Under the pieces are notes generated by a model, which saw nothing but the letters and a program-made list of their open reading frames with translations, was not told where the DNA came from and did no database searches. The translations under genes were made by a program, and so were the position numbers. From Candidatus Woesearchaeota archaeon (GTDB lineage: Archaea > Nanobdellota > Nanobdellia > Woesearchaeales > DSVV01), in contig JACRKI010000086.1 of the NCBI GenBank assembly GCA_016215305.1, positions 1 to 13,295 on the forward strand: 13,295 nucleotides of DNA, written 5' to 3'. Numbering within the stretch: position 1 is the stretch's first letter; the number at the start of each line of letters is the position of its first letter. Positions 1 through 6,418 of the stretch are shown piece by piece.

Positions 1-2
1 AA

Positions 3-1277
3 TTAACTTTCAAATTCTTGTATTAATGTTTGTATACGCTTTTGATTTTTAAGTTTTGACTCGATTATTTCATTTTCATCTCTTTTTAGTTTCCACCATT
101 TTATTGGTGGAGTTATTTCATAAAATATATTTCTTCCTTCTTTTCCTCTTTCTCTAACAGCTTCAGCTAATTTGAGATTAGTTAAATATTTAGATGAAAC
201 ATTTTGAATCTTTACCCCTACTTTTGAAGCAATTTCTGTTGGAGTTATAAACTTATGTTTGGCAATTAATAATAAAATATCTTTCTCTTTCTTTGTCAAT
301 CTTGAAATTATTTTATCTTCTATTTTTTTATATAACACATCTTTAAGTATTTCGTCAGTAATTTGTATGGGCGTATTTGTTCTTGGAAGAGATGAAATAC
401 AAGTAGACAAACCATTAAGTATATCCCTAATATTACCTTCATGGATTTCAAAGAGAATTTTAACTGCTTCTTTTGTATGTGGTATGATGGTATTCATATC
501 TTTAATTTTAAAATAGTTTATTCTTTTATCAAGAAGTTGCATAATATCATTAAAACTAAGTGCTTCTAATTCTAAGGATGGACTGAGAAATATATCTCTA
601 ACTCTTTTTTTAGTTAAAAGTGATTGGGGTAAGAACCTATCACCAACAAAGAGGAAGATTATTTTCTTTTGCATAAGAAAATCACGAACATCCCCAAGCA
701 TATCTGCTAATTCATCAAAATCCTTTATTTCATCTAAATTATCGTAATGTATAATTATTGATTGAAATCCCGAATTAATTATTTCTTCAATTAACTTTTT
801 ATATAAATCAACTAATTTTTGCCTATTAAGTTGAGTTAGATTAGCTATATCATTTGACATATCTCCATATTGTGTTAATTCATATAATGCGTCAAGTTTC
901 TCAGATAATTCTTTAGTGAGGGGAAGTTTCTGATTTTTTATTTCAGTGTAAATAGATGAAATAGTTAAAATAATAAATTCATTACCTGACATAATACGAC
1001 TAATCTCCATCTCATTTTTTGGCGTAAAAAATCTATATTTACTTGCTTCACTTTTTACATAATTGATTAAAGATGTTTTCCCTATGCCTGGTTCACCAAC
1101 AACCATATATCTAACATCCCCACCAAGCTCTATTATCCTTTTTAATTCTCCTCTTTCTTTTTCTCTGCCAACAAACGCCTGTAATGGTATGTTAGTTTCT
1201 TGCATTGTCAATGGATAATGAAAATAAGGATTATCGCTTAATCCATAATTTCTCCAAATAATATTAAATTCTGACAT
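3..1277 (-). CDS. AAA (Orc1/Cdc6-like) ATPase with C-terminal winged helix
   Basis: A 424-residue P-loop ATPase. Visible motifs are Walker A GEPGIGKTS (residues 61-69), a Walker B-like strand SIIIHYDNLDE (173-183), a sensor-1-like FLFVGD (208-213) and a sensor-2-like GNIRD (281-285). Residues about 325-390 look like a winged helix (LTKKEKDILLLIAKHKFITP, then a recognition-helix-like segment). This order resembles Orc1/Cdc6 and the AAA_16/archaeal ATPase group, so ATP-dependent DNA binding or remodelling is likely, but no specific role can be assigned. The start is supported by a TATA box 24-31 bases upstream, so the mRNA would be leaderless. Sample lines of the gene are only about 27-30% G+C, clearly lower than argS or rpl11, and it lies next to a transposase, so foreign origin is plausible. 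It is unlikely to be the host's main replication initiator. Confidence 0.8.
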   Translation of the reverse strand: MSEFNIIWRNYGLSDNPYFHYPLTMQETNIPLQAFVGREKERGELKRIIELGGDVRYMVVGEPGIGKTSLINYVKSEASKYRFFTPKNEMEISRIMSGNEFIILTISSIYTEIKNQKLPLTKELSEKLDALYELTQYGDMSNDIANLTQLNRQKLVDLYKKLIEEIINSGFQSIIIHYDNLDEIKDFDELADMLGDVRDFLMQKKIIFLFVGDRFLPQSLLTKKRVRDIFLSPSLELEALSFNDIMQLLDKRINYFKIKDMNTIIPHTKEAVKILFEIHEGNIRDILNGLSTCISSLPRTNTPIQITDEILKDVLYKKIEDKIISRLTKKEKDILLLIAKHKFITPTEIASKVGVKIQNVSSKYLTNLKLAEAVRERGKEGRNIFYEITPPIKWWKLKRDENEIIESKLKNQKRIQTLIQEFES

Positions 1278-1295
1278 AGTTATATTGTAAATTAA

Positions 1296-1364
1296 ACTAC
1301 TATATAAATATTTCTATTATAATACTGAATTGGCATAAATATATGAAAACGTTTATATAGTAGT
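1296..1364. promoter_or_regulatory. Divergent promoters arranged as a 13-bp inverted repeat
   Basis: ACTACTATATAAA (1296-1308) and TTTATATAGTAGT (1352-1364) are exact reverse complements. Read outward, each contains a TTTATATA box. The left one (1308 to 1301, minus strand) sits 24-31 bases before the ATPase ATG. The right one (1352-1359, plus strand) would start the transposase mRNA near 1380 and give a leader of about 55-60 bases. The identity extends beyond the TATA core (ACTAC/GTAGT), so the two promoters may share a regulator or have a common origin. Confidence 0.6.
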
Positions 1365-2730
1365 AATAATTATCATAATAATTAAATGGTATTATAATAA
1401 CAAAATACTATTCAAATAAAAGATAATAAAAGGTGGCTAAGATGCAACAAGAACAAATGGAAGCGAGAAAACAGCGTGGCTATGAAATAGCAAAGAAGAC
1501 AAGAATAACACAAAATGAGAAGGGAAATTGGAAAGTACCTTCTCAATCGGGCAGTGGCTACTACATTGTCGAAAGCAACGGCTTCGAAGCGAAATGCTCT
1601 TGTCCAGACTATGAAACAAGACACTGTAAGTGTAAACACTTATGGGCTGTTGAAATGATTGTCACAAAGCAAGTAGATAGCGAAGGCAACGTAACAATAA
1701 CGCAAACAGTAAAGAAGACATACAAACAAGACTGGAAAAATTACAATCTCAGCCAACAAAAAGAAAAAGAATTGTTTATGAAATTCCTTGCGGACATCAC
1801 AAGCACAATACAGCAACCTTCTTACAAGTTTGGAAGACCAACACTTGCCCTTGTCGATATGGTTTATTCTATTGCGTTTAAGACATATTCAACATTTTCT
1901 GGCAGAAGATTTACCACTGATATGAAAACGGCAAAAGAAAGCGGTTACGTTGAGCAACAGCCACACTACAACAGCATCTTCAACTATTTCGCAAAAGAAG
2001 AACTTACACCTTTGCTCTCACAGATTGTACAATTAACGAGTTTGCCTTTGCAGTCAATAGAACATGATTTTGCCATTGACAGCACTGGCTTTGGAACAAG
2101 CAATTTTCAAAGATGGTATTCTTTCAAACATGGAAAAGAAATATCTTCTCGACGCTGGGTAAAATGCCATTTCATTACTGGCGTGAAATCAAACATTATC
2201 ACAAGCGTCAAAATAACATCTGAGTTTGACAACGATTGTCCTCTGCTTCCAGAATTGGTCAAAGAAACAGCACAGAACTTTGAAATGCAAGAAGTAAGCG
2301 GAGATAAGGCATATTTATCTCGAGAGAACTTTAAAGCAATTCAAGAGCAAGGTACTGTTCCTTTTGTTCCTTTCAAAAGCAACAGTACTGGAAAATCTCG
2401 TGGCTGTATGCTCTGGAATAAAATGTATCATTATTTTATGTTGAATAATGAAGAGTTTTTACAGCATTACCATAAGAGAAGCAACATTGAAACAACAAAT
2501 CACATGATTAAATCAAAGTTCGGCAGTTCAGTAAGAAGCAAATCATGGACAGCACAAGTGAATGAAGTTTTATGCAAAATTATCTGTCATAACATTGTTT
2601 GTGTCATCCATGAAATGCACAGTTTAGGAATCCAGCCAGACTTCTGCCTAAAAAGTCAGGAATCTGCCCAAGAAGTCTGAGTTTTTAGTTACTTATTGGG
2701 CAAAGCCCTCAAATTGAAAAACTATATAAA
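1352..2730 (+). mobile_element. Probable single-gene insertion sequence, ends unresolved
   Basis: The intact transposase implies an insertion sequence. The only candidate terminal inverted repeat I could find by eye is TTTATATAGT at 1352-1361 against ACTATATAAA at 2721-2730, which would give an element of 1379 bp. An 11-bp direct repeat, ACTATATAAAT, also occurs at 1299-1309 and 2721-2731 and could instead be a target duplication. Both are TATA-box-like in an A+T-rich setting, so neither is decisive and the coordinates are provisional. Confidence 0.35.
1442..2680 (+). CDS. IS4-type DDE transposase with N-terminal SWIM zinc finger
   Basis: A 412-residue transposase of the DDE_Tnp_1 fold. The catalytic residues visible are D213 (in AIDSTG), D288 (in SGDKAYLS) and E350. 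E350 lies in YHKRSNIETTNHMIK, which matches the Y(2)R(3)E(6)K signature of IS4-type transposases. The N-terminus carries a SWIM zinc finger (CxCx9CxH: C52, C54, C64, H66), probably for DNA or protein binding. I chose ATG 1442 because AGGTGG lies five bases upstream; a GTG at 1433 would overlap that ribosome-binding site. All catalytic residues and the frame are intact, so it may be active. The element's ends are unclear: a 10-bp TTTATATAGT/ACTATATAAA pair (1352-1361, 2721-2730) could be terminal repeats but is TATA-like, and no target duplication was found. Confidence 0.85.
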   Translation: MQQEQMEARKQRGYEIAKKTRITQNEKGNWKVPSQSGSGYYIVESNGFEAKCSCPDYETRHCKCKHLWAVEMIVTKQVDSEGNVTITQTVKKTYKQDWKNYNLSQQKEKELFMKFLADITSTIQQPSYKFGRPTLALVDMVYSIAFKTYSTFSGRRFTTDMKTAKESGYVEQQPHYNSIFNYFAKEELTPLLSQIVQLTSLPLQSIEHDFAIDSTGFGTSNFQRWYSFKHGKEISSRRWVKCHFITGVKSNIITSVKITSEFDNDCPLLPELVKETAQNFEMQEVSGDKAYLSRENFKAIQEQGTVPFVPFKSNSTGKSRGCMLWNKMYHYFMLNNEEFLQHYHKRSNIETTNHMIKSKFGSSVRSKSWTAQVNEVLCKIICHNIVCVIHEMHSLGIQPDFCLKSQESAQEV

Positions 2731-2760
2731 TCATCGCGTTACTATATATTTCTTAGGAAA

Positions 2761-2806
2761 ATATAAAAGGCAGCATAAAACACCAAAAATTAATCCCAAG
2801 GGGGTG
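2761..2806 (+). promoter_or_regulatory. Promoter and Shine-Dalgarno of the acidic-protein gene
   Basis: The TATA box ATATAAAAG (2761-2769) predicts transcription start near 2790. A strong Shine-Dalgarno, GGGGGTG (2800-2806), ends five bases before the ATG at 2812. The short leader with a ribosome-binding site contrasts with the leaderless genes nearby. Confidence 0.6.
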
Positions 2807-2811
2807 CGGCT

Positions 2812-2997
2812 ATGGCAGATGACGAAGAATTTTTAGAAGAGGATGCTTCTGAAAACAAGGAAAACTTTGAAGAAGAGATGGACAACGACGAGATTAGTCC
2901 GGAAGAAGAAGGATTCATGCAGGGCTATGAAAAAGCAGAAGAAGAGAAGGAAGAAAAGCCCGCGCAGGAAAAACCTACAGAAGAAGGCGAACAATAG
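2812..2997 (+). CDS. 61-residue extremely acidic hypothetical protein
   Basis: A small protein of 61 residues with 23 Glu and 5 Asp against 5 Lys, for a net charge near -23. It has no membrane segment, Cys or signal peptide. The only less charged stretch is EISPEEEGFMQGYEKAEEE (residues 27-45), where aromatic and Gly residues suggest a short amphipathic or binding helix in an otherwise disordered chain. A TATA box, a strong Shine-Dalgarno and a T-rich tail after the TAG all support expression, so it is a real gene rather than a chance frame. I do not recognise the family. A chaperone-like, DNA-mimic or basic-protein-binding role is conceivable but is only a guess. It stands alone between the transposase and argS. 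Confidence 0.75.
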   Translation: MADDEEFLEEDASENKENFEEEMDNDEISPEEEGFMQGYEKAEEEKEEKPAQEKPTEEGEQ

Positions 2998-3050
2998 TTT
3001 TTGATTTTTTTCAGTTTGTTTTACAGTTTATTTTCATTTCTTTTTTATTT
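2998..3050 (+). terminator. T-rich terminator after the acidic-protein gene
   Basis: Directly after the TAG stop the sequence runs through repeated T-tracts (TTTTTGATTTTTTTCAG, then TTCTTTTTTATTT). Archaeal RNA polymerase terminates at such tracts without needing a hairpin. Confidence 0.5.
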
Positions 3051-3053
3051 GTA

Positions 3054-3199
3054 CACGAACTCGCTGCTTAGGTATCTTCATGTAATTATAATTTTTAATA
3101 GAAATAATTATGGAAAATTTATTCGAAGAAAATATTTGAAGAAAGGTATCCAAAAATAAAAAATAATTACATGCCTTGCCAAGCTTTTCTTAGTTCGTG
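3054..3199. repeat. Long imperfect inverted repeat upstream of argS
   Basis: The arms pair in nested order: CACGAACT (3054-3061) with AGTTCGTG (3192-3199), GCTT with AAGC (3181-3184), and CATGTAATTAT (3079-3089) with ATAATTACATG (3163-3173). Roughly 23 of 36 positions per arm pair, around an A+T-rich loop of about 73 bases. It could be a miniature mobile element, a structured RNA or a regulatory structure. No reading frame inside it looks real. Confidence 0.5.
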
Positions 3200-3218
3200 A
3201 GTGTGCTGCTGGTTTGCG
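3178..3218 (+). repeat. Upstream element copy 1 (argS side)
   Basis: The 22 bases at 3178-3199 (beginning GCCAAGC, ending TTCGTG) are the exact reverse complement of 7424-7445. Similarity continues in TGCTGGTTTG[C/T]GA to 3218 (partner ending at 7401), with a three-base length difference. The copy ends about 30 bases before the argS TATA box. A 10-bp palindrome, CAAGTACTTG, follows at 3221-3230. Confidence 0.65.
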
Positions 3219-3248
3219 AGCAAGTACTTGTCTGTTCGTGTAAAAAAG

Positions 3249-3256
3249 TTTAAATA
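3249..3256 (+). promoter_or_regulatory. argS TATA box (leaderless)
   Basis: TTTAAATA lies 23-30 bases before the ATG at 3279, so transcription should begin at or next to the start codon. This fixes the start, which would otherwise be ambiguous because the frame is open from 3201. Confidence 0.65.
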
Positions 3257-3278
3257 CTTCCGAACAACGCAGATCATC

Positions 3279-4976
3279 ATGGACTATGCAGAAGAAATAA
3301 TCAAGATTCTCAAAACGCATATGTTAGAAGACATAGAAATAAAACTCGAAGTTCCTCCAGACAAAAATCTGGGTGATTTTGCGTTTCCTTGCTTCCTTCG
3401 TGCAAAGTCATGGAAGAAAAGCCCGCAGTTGATTGCGCATGATCTCGCGGCAAAATTGAACGGACAGCACAATAATATCATCGAGAAAGTTGTCGCGGCA
3501 GGACCCTACGTTAATTTCTTCCTGCACAAAAAGAATATGGCAGTGCATATCCTTAGCAAAATCTATGAACAAAGCGAAAACGAAAAATTCGGCTCCCAAA
3601 AACAAGAACAAAAGATTATGATTGAATTCTCGAGTCCAAACACAAACAAGCCGCTTCATCTTGGACATGTGCGAAACATCTCGTTGGGAGACAGTATGTC
3701 CAGAATATTTTCTTTCCTGGGAAATTATGTTGTCAAAGTTTGCTAAGTGAATGACATATGCGTTCATATCTTCAAATCAATGCTTGCGTACAAAAAATGG
3801 TGGCATAACAAAAATCCAGACAAGAAGAGTGATTTTTTTGTCGGAGAGTTTTACGTCTTGTTCGCGAAAAAATCTGGAGATGGAGAGCATCCTGAGTTGG
3901 AACAAGAAGCCCAGGAAATGCTGCGTTTGTGGGAAGCAGGAGACAAAGAAGTGGTTGCGCTCTGGAAAAAAATGAATCAGTGGGTCTATGAAGGATTTGA
4001 AGAAACCTATCACAAACTTGGCGTTTCCTTTGACAAATATTATTTTGAAAGTGACATCTACAAATTTGGAAGAGAAATAGTGCAGCAAGGACTAAAAAAG
4101 AAAATATTTTATGATAAAGAAGGTGCGATTGTTGCGCCGCTTGAAGATGTCGGCTTGCCAGACAAAGTAGTGATAAGATCAGACGGAACAACGTTATATA
4201 TTACGCAGGACATTTATCTCGCGCAGAAAAAATTTCAGGAATATCCAATTGATCGTTCCATCTATGTTGTCGCGTCAGAGCAGAATTTGCATTTCCAGCA
4301 ATTGTTTGCAATCTTGGAGAAATTAGGAAATAAATGGGCAGCTGGTTGTTATCATTTGAGTTATGGCATGGTGCTTTTGCCAGAAGGAAAAATGAAGAGC
4401 AGAGAAGGAACAGTTGTTGACGCGGATACATTGCTGGAAGAATTATTTGTCATGGCGAGAGAAGAAATTCACAAACGCCATCCGGATTTGAACAAAGTAA
4501 TTCTGGAAAAACGCAGTCAGCAAGTGGGTCTTGGTGCGCTCAAATTTCACTTGCTCAAAATTGATGCAGTGAAAGATATTGTGTACAATCCAAAAGAATC
4601 TATTAATTTTGAAGGAGAAACAGGACCATATATTCAGTATACGCATGCGAGAATTTCAAGTATTTTGCGAAAAGCAGGAGACTTGCCAAACAAAGTTGCG
4701 GTAGACAAGTATGAAGAAAAAGAGTTGGAGCTTGTCGCGCAGTTGGAAAAATTCCCGCAAATAATTGAAGAAGCGGCATCGCATTACAAGCCGAGTTATA
4801 TTTGCAGATATCTTTTAGATTTGTGTCAGTTGTTTAACAGTTATTATCATGATGTGCATGTTTTGAATGCAGAAGAAGAGGTCAGAGCAGTAAGATTATA
4901 TTTGCTTTCTTGTATCAGGCAAGTGTTGCAGAATGGATTATCTTTATTAGGCATTGAAGCGCCTGATGAGATGTGA
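3279..4976 (+). pseudogene. argS: Arginyl-tRNA synthetase interrupted by one in-frame TAA
   Basis: Codes for a full-length class I arginyl-tRNA synthetase (565 sense codons), which charges tRNA-Arg with arginine. Seen in order are the N-terminal Add1-type domain (residues 1-110), HLGH (127-130), the KMSK-equivalent KMKSREGTVVDAD (from 371), and the DALR anticodon-binding domain opening with GPYIQYTHARI. The frame is broken only by TAA at 3744-3746 (codon 156) and continues with no frameshift to TGA at 4974. The stop falls in a conserved stretch: family members read (N/C)(L/Y)(V/I)ND(R/W)G, whereas here it is C-stop-VNDIC, so the near-invariant Gly is also Cys. The rest of the protein looks undamaged. 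Explanations are recent inactivation, recoding of TAA, or sequence error. The start is set by a leaderless TATA box. Confidence 0.85.
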
Positions 4977-4988
4977 GTTTTTCAAAAG

Positions 4989-4997
4989 AAATATAAA
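4989..4997 (+). promoter_or_regulatory. TATA box of the small membrane-protein pair
   Basis: AAATATAAA is centred about 27 bases before the ATG at 5020, consistent with a leaderless mRNA. It supports 5020 as the start rather than an upstream in-frame codon inside argS. Confidence 0.45.
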
Positions 4998-5019
4998 CTC
5001 AGTCGTGTTACATTACACA

Positions 5020-5190
5020 ATGATATTTAAGAAAGGAGAGATTAGTTTAGGATTAGCTGTACGATTAGTTAGTATTTTGACAATCGCACTTTCTCTCCCT
5101 TTTTTTGTTAATCAGACACCAAGCACTATTGCGGTGATTGCCTATGGGCTTGGCAACTTTTTATTAATTGTGGGGTCGCAGTTAAAATGA
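5020..5190 (+). CDS. Small two-helix membrane protein (56 residues)
   Basis: A 56-residue hydrophobic protein starting MIFKKGEISLG. It has two probable transmembrane helices: residues about 11-30 (VRLVSILTIALSLPFFV) and about 35-54 (TIAVIAYGLGNFLLIVGSQL). The basic FKK start suggests a cytoplasmic N-terminus. The frame extends upstream to 4954, but that would overlap argS by 23 bases, and the TATA box at 4989-4997 favours 5020. Its TGA overlaps the next start as ATGA, so the two are probably translationally coupled. No family is recognised; it may be a small membrane partner subunit. Confidence 0.55.
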   Translation: MIFKKGEISLGLAVRLVSILTIALSLPFFVNQTPSTIAVIAYGLGNFLLIVGSQLK

Positions 5191-5348
5191 CAATCGTTGA
5201 ACCAATTGACATAATTCCATCCATAATTGCAAGCATTACTCTTGCATATGCAAGTTTCACAAGAAAAACAAAGATAGTTATTATTGCTTTTATTGTATGG
5301 TTTCTGATCTTTGTTCTCTTACTGAACAGAATAAACTTTTTTGGGTAA
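5187..5348 (+). CDS. Second small membrane protein (53 residues), ATGA-coupled
   Basis: A 53-residue frame starting MTIVEPIDIIPSIIASITLA. Helix one is about residues 7-24, a basic loop TRKTK follows, and helix two is IVIIAFIVWFLIFVLLL (about 30-46). The start ATG shares bases with the previous TGA (ATGA), typical of coupled translation of partner proteins. The basic loop suggests both termini face outward. The hydrophobic pattern and the coupling favour a real gene despite its size. Family and function are unknown. Confidence 0.5.
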   Translation: MTIVEPIDIIPSIIASITLAYASFTRKTKIVIIAFIVWFLIFVLLLNRINFFG

Positions 5349-5651
5349 CGAAAGAAATGCCAGAAGTACATATTGAAAGGTCGATGTGAACACGAACCGA
5401 TTTCGTTCCTGGCGTTGTCCAATAATTATTTTTTAATTCTTAATGTAGAGTTTTGGTTGGGAAAGATTTGGAGAGCATCTTTTAGCGTTTTTTTACGAAA
5501 CGAAACAGCAACCTTTAAATATGACTGGAAAATTCAAATAATAAAATTCTCCCATTCGCGCTTTGGCGCTCATGAAGAATTTTAACAAAGTCCTTTGTTC
5601 AGGGGAAAAGTAAAATCCCTTGTGAGCGAAGTGAGCAGAAGGGATTTTAAC
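5349..5651 (+). promoter_or_regulatory. rpl11 promoter and structured leader
   Basis: The first part (5349-5510) holds nothing I recognise. The TATA box TTTAAATA is at 5514-5521, so transcription should start near 5545 and leave a leader of about 105 bases. The leader contains three potential hairpins: GCGC-TTTG-GCGC (5558-5569), AACAAA-GTCC-TTTGTT (5584-5599), and a perfect 11-bp stem, TAAAATCCCTT/AAGGGATTTTA (5611-5621/5639-5649). The last ends two bases before the ATG, and its 3' arm includes the only Shine-Dalgarno-like AAGGGA, so folding would hide the ribosome-binding site. Confidence 0.55.
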
Positions 5652-6383
5652 ATGGCAAAAGAAAGCATTGAAACACTGGTCGCGGGAGGAAAGGCGACAG
5701 CAGCGCCTCCATTAGGGCCGGCACTTGGTCCGCTTGGCGTCAACATTGGACTTGTCGTTCAGGAAATCAACAAAAAAACAGCAAGCTTCAAAGGAATGCA
5801 GGTTCCTGTCAAAGTTATTGTCGATAAAGACACGAAAGAGTTTGAAATTACAGTGGGAACGCCGCCAGCAGCAGCGTTGATCAAGCAGGAAGCTGGACTT
5901 GAGAAAGGTTCTTCAAATCCGCTTGCGGAAAAAGTTGCAGACTTAAAGATCGAGCAGATCATCAAAATTTCGAAGATGAAACAGGATTCGTTGCTTGGAA
6001 AAACAACAAAGGAGCGAGTCAAGGAAGTTATTGGAACGTGTCAGTCAATGGGAGTTCTTGTGGAAGGAAAACCAGCGCATGATGTGATTGTCGCGATTAA
6101 CAATGGCGCGTTTAGCCAGGAAATTGCAACAGAAAAAACAGAACTTACTGCTGAAGAGCTCAAAGCGCTTGAAGCAGAAAGAAAACATTTGCAGGAAGAG
6201 CTTACCAAGAGACGAGCAGAGTTCGAATCGCTTGCGAAGGGAATACTCAAGGAGCTTGGCGAAGCTGCGACAACCTCGCAGAAGCGAAACAAGCTTGCAG
6301 AACACAAGATTCCGCAGCTTATTATCGATCAGCTTGTGCCGCCTGAGAAGGCAGCTCCAGCAGCAGGCGCAGCGAAGAAATAG
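5652..6383 (+). CDS. rpl11: Large-subunit ribosomal protein L11 (uL11) with C-terminal extension
   Basis: Ribosomal protein uL11 of the GTPase-associated centre, which binds 23S rRNA and supports factor-driven GTP hydrolysis. The N-terminal domain has the hallmark GGKATAAPPLGPALGPLGVN (residues 12-31) and GMQVPVKVIVD (48-58). The rRNA-binding C-terminal domain follows (about 72-155, with VKEVIGTCQSMGV). Archaeal L11 usually ends near residue 160. This one runs to 243 with an extra charged helical segment (about 163-205, a probable coiled coil), a second basic stretch, and an Ala/Pro/Lys-rich end (PPEKAAPAAGAAKK). The start MAKESIE is chosen by homology, although the frame is open from 5595. 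The gene is richer in G+C than its neighbours. It is not next to L1, L10 or the nusG/secE genes that often accompany it. Confidence 0.93.
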   Translation: MAKESIETLVAGGKATAAPPLGPALGPLGVNIGLVVQEINKKTASFKGMQVPVKVIVDKDTKEFEITVGTPPAAALIKQEAGLEKGSSNPLAEKVADLKIEQIIKISKMKQDSLLGKTTKERVKEVIGTCQSMGVLVEGKPAHDVIVAINNGAFSQEIATEKTELTAEELKALEAERKHLQEELTKRRAEFESLAKGILKELGEAATTSQKRNKLAEHKIPQLIIDQLVPPEKAAPAAGAAKK

Positions 6384-6387
6384 GCGC

Positions 6388-6418
6388 TTTGTTTTTTCTT
6401 TTTTTCGATATTTTTTCT
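6388..6418 (+). terminator. T-tract terminator of rpl11
   Basis: After the TAG the plus strand has three runs of T (TTTTTTC, then TTTTTTTC, then TTTTTTCT), a good archaeal intrinsic terminator. On the other strand these are A-runs, so the convergent HEPN transcript has no obvious stop here and may run antisense into rpl11. Confidence 0.55.

Noticed and set aside
1433..1441. GTG at 1433 as the transposase start
   Set aside because: It lies within the AGGTGG Shine-Dalgarno that is ideally spaced for ATG 1442.
3108..3320. A 70-residue minus-strand frame across the argS promoter
   Set aside because: It overlaps the inverted repeat and the argS start and has no promoter or domain-like pattern.
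3735..3770. An intron or intein at the argS stop
   Set aside because: No bases are missing or added relative to the family pattern, and residues on both sides align directly around a single codon.
5373..5585. A 70-residue frame before rpl11
   Set aside because: It starts at TTG without a ribosome-binding site, overlaps the rpl11 TATA box and leader, and resembles no family.
6210..6235. A tRNA T-loop-like GTTCGAATC
   Set aside because: It lies inside the rpl11 coding sequence, with no acceptor or anticodon stems around it. No tRNA was found in the window.
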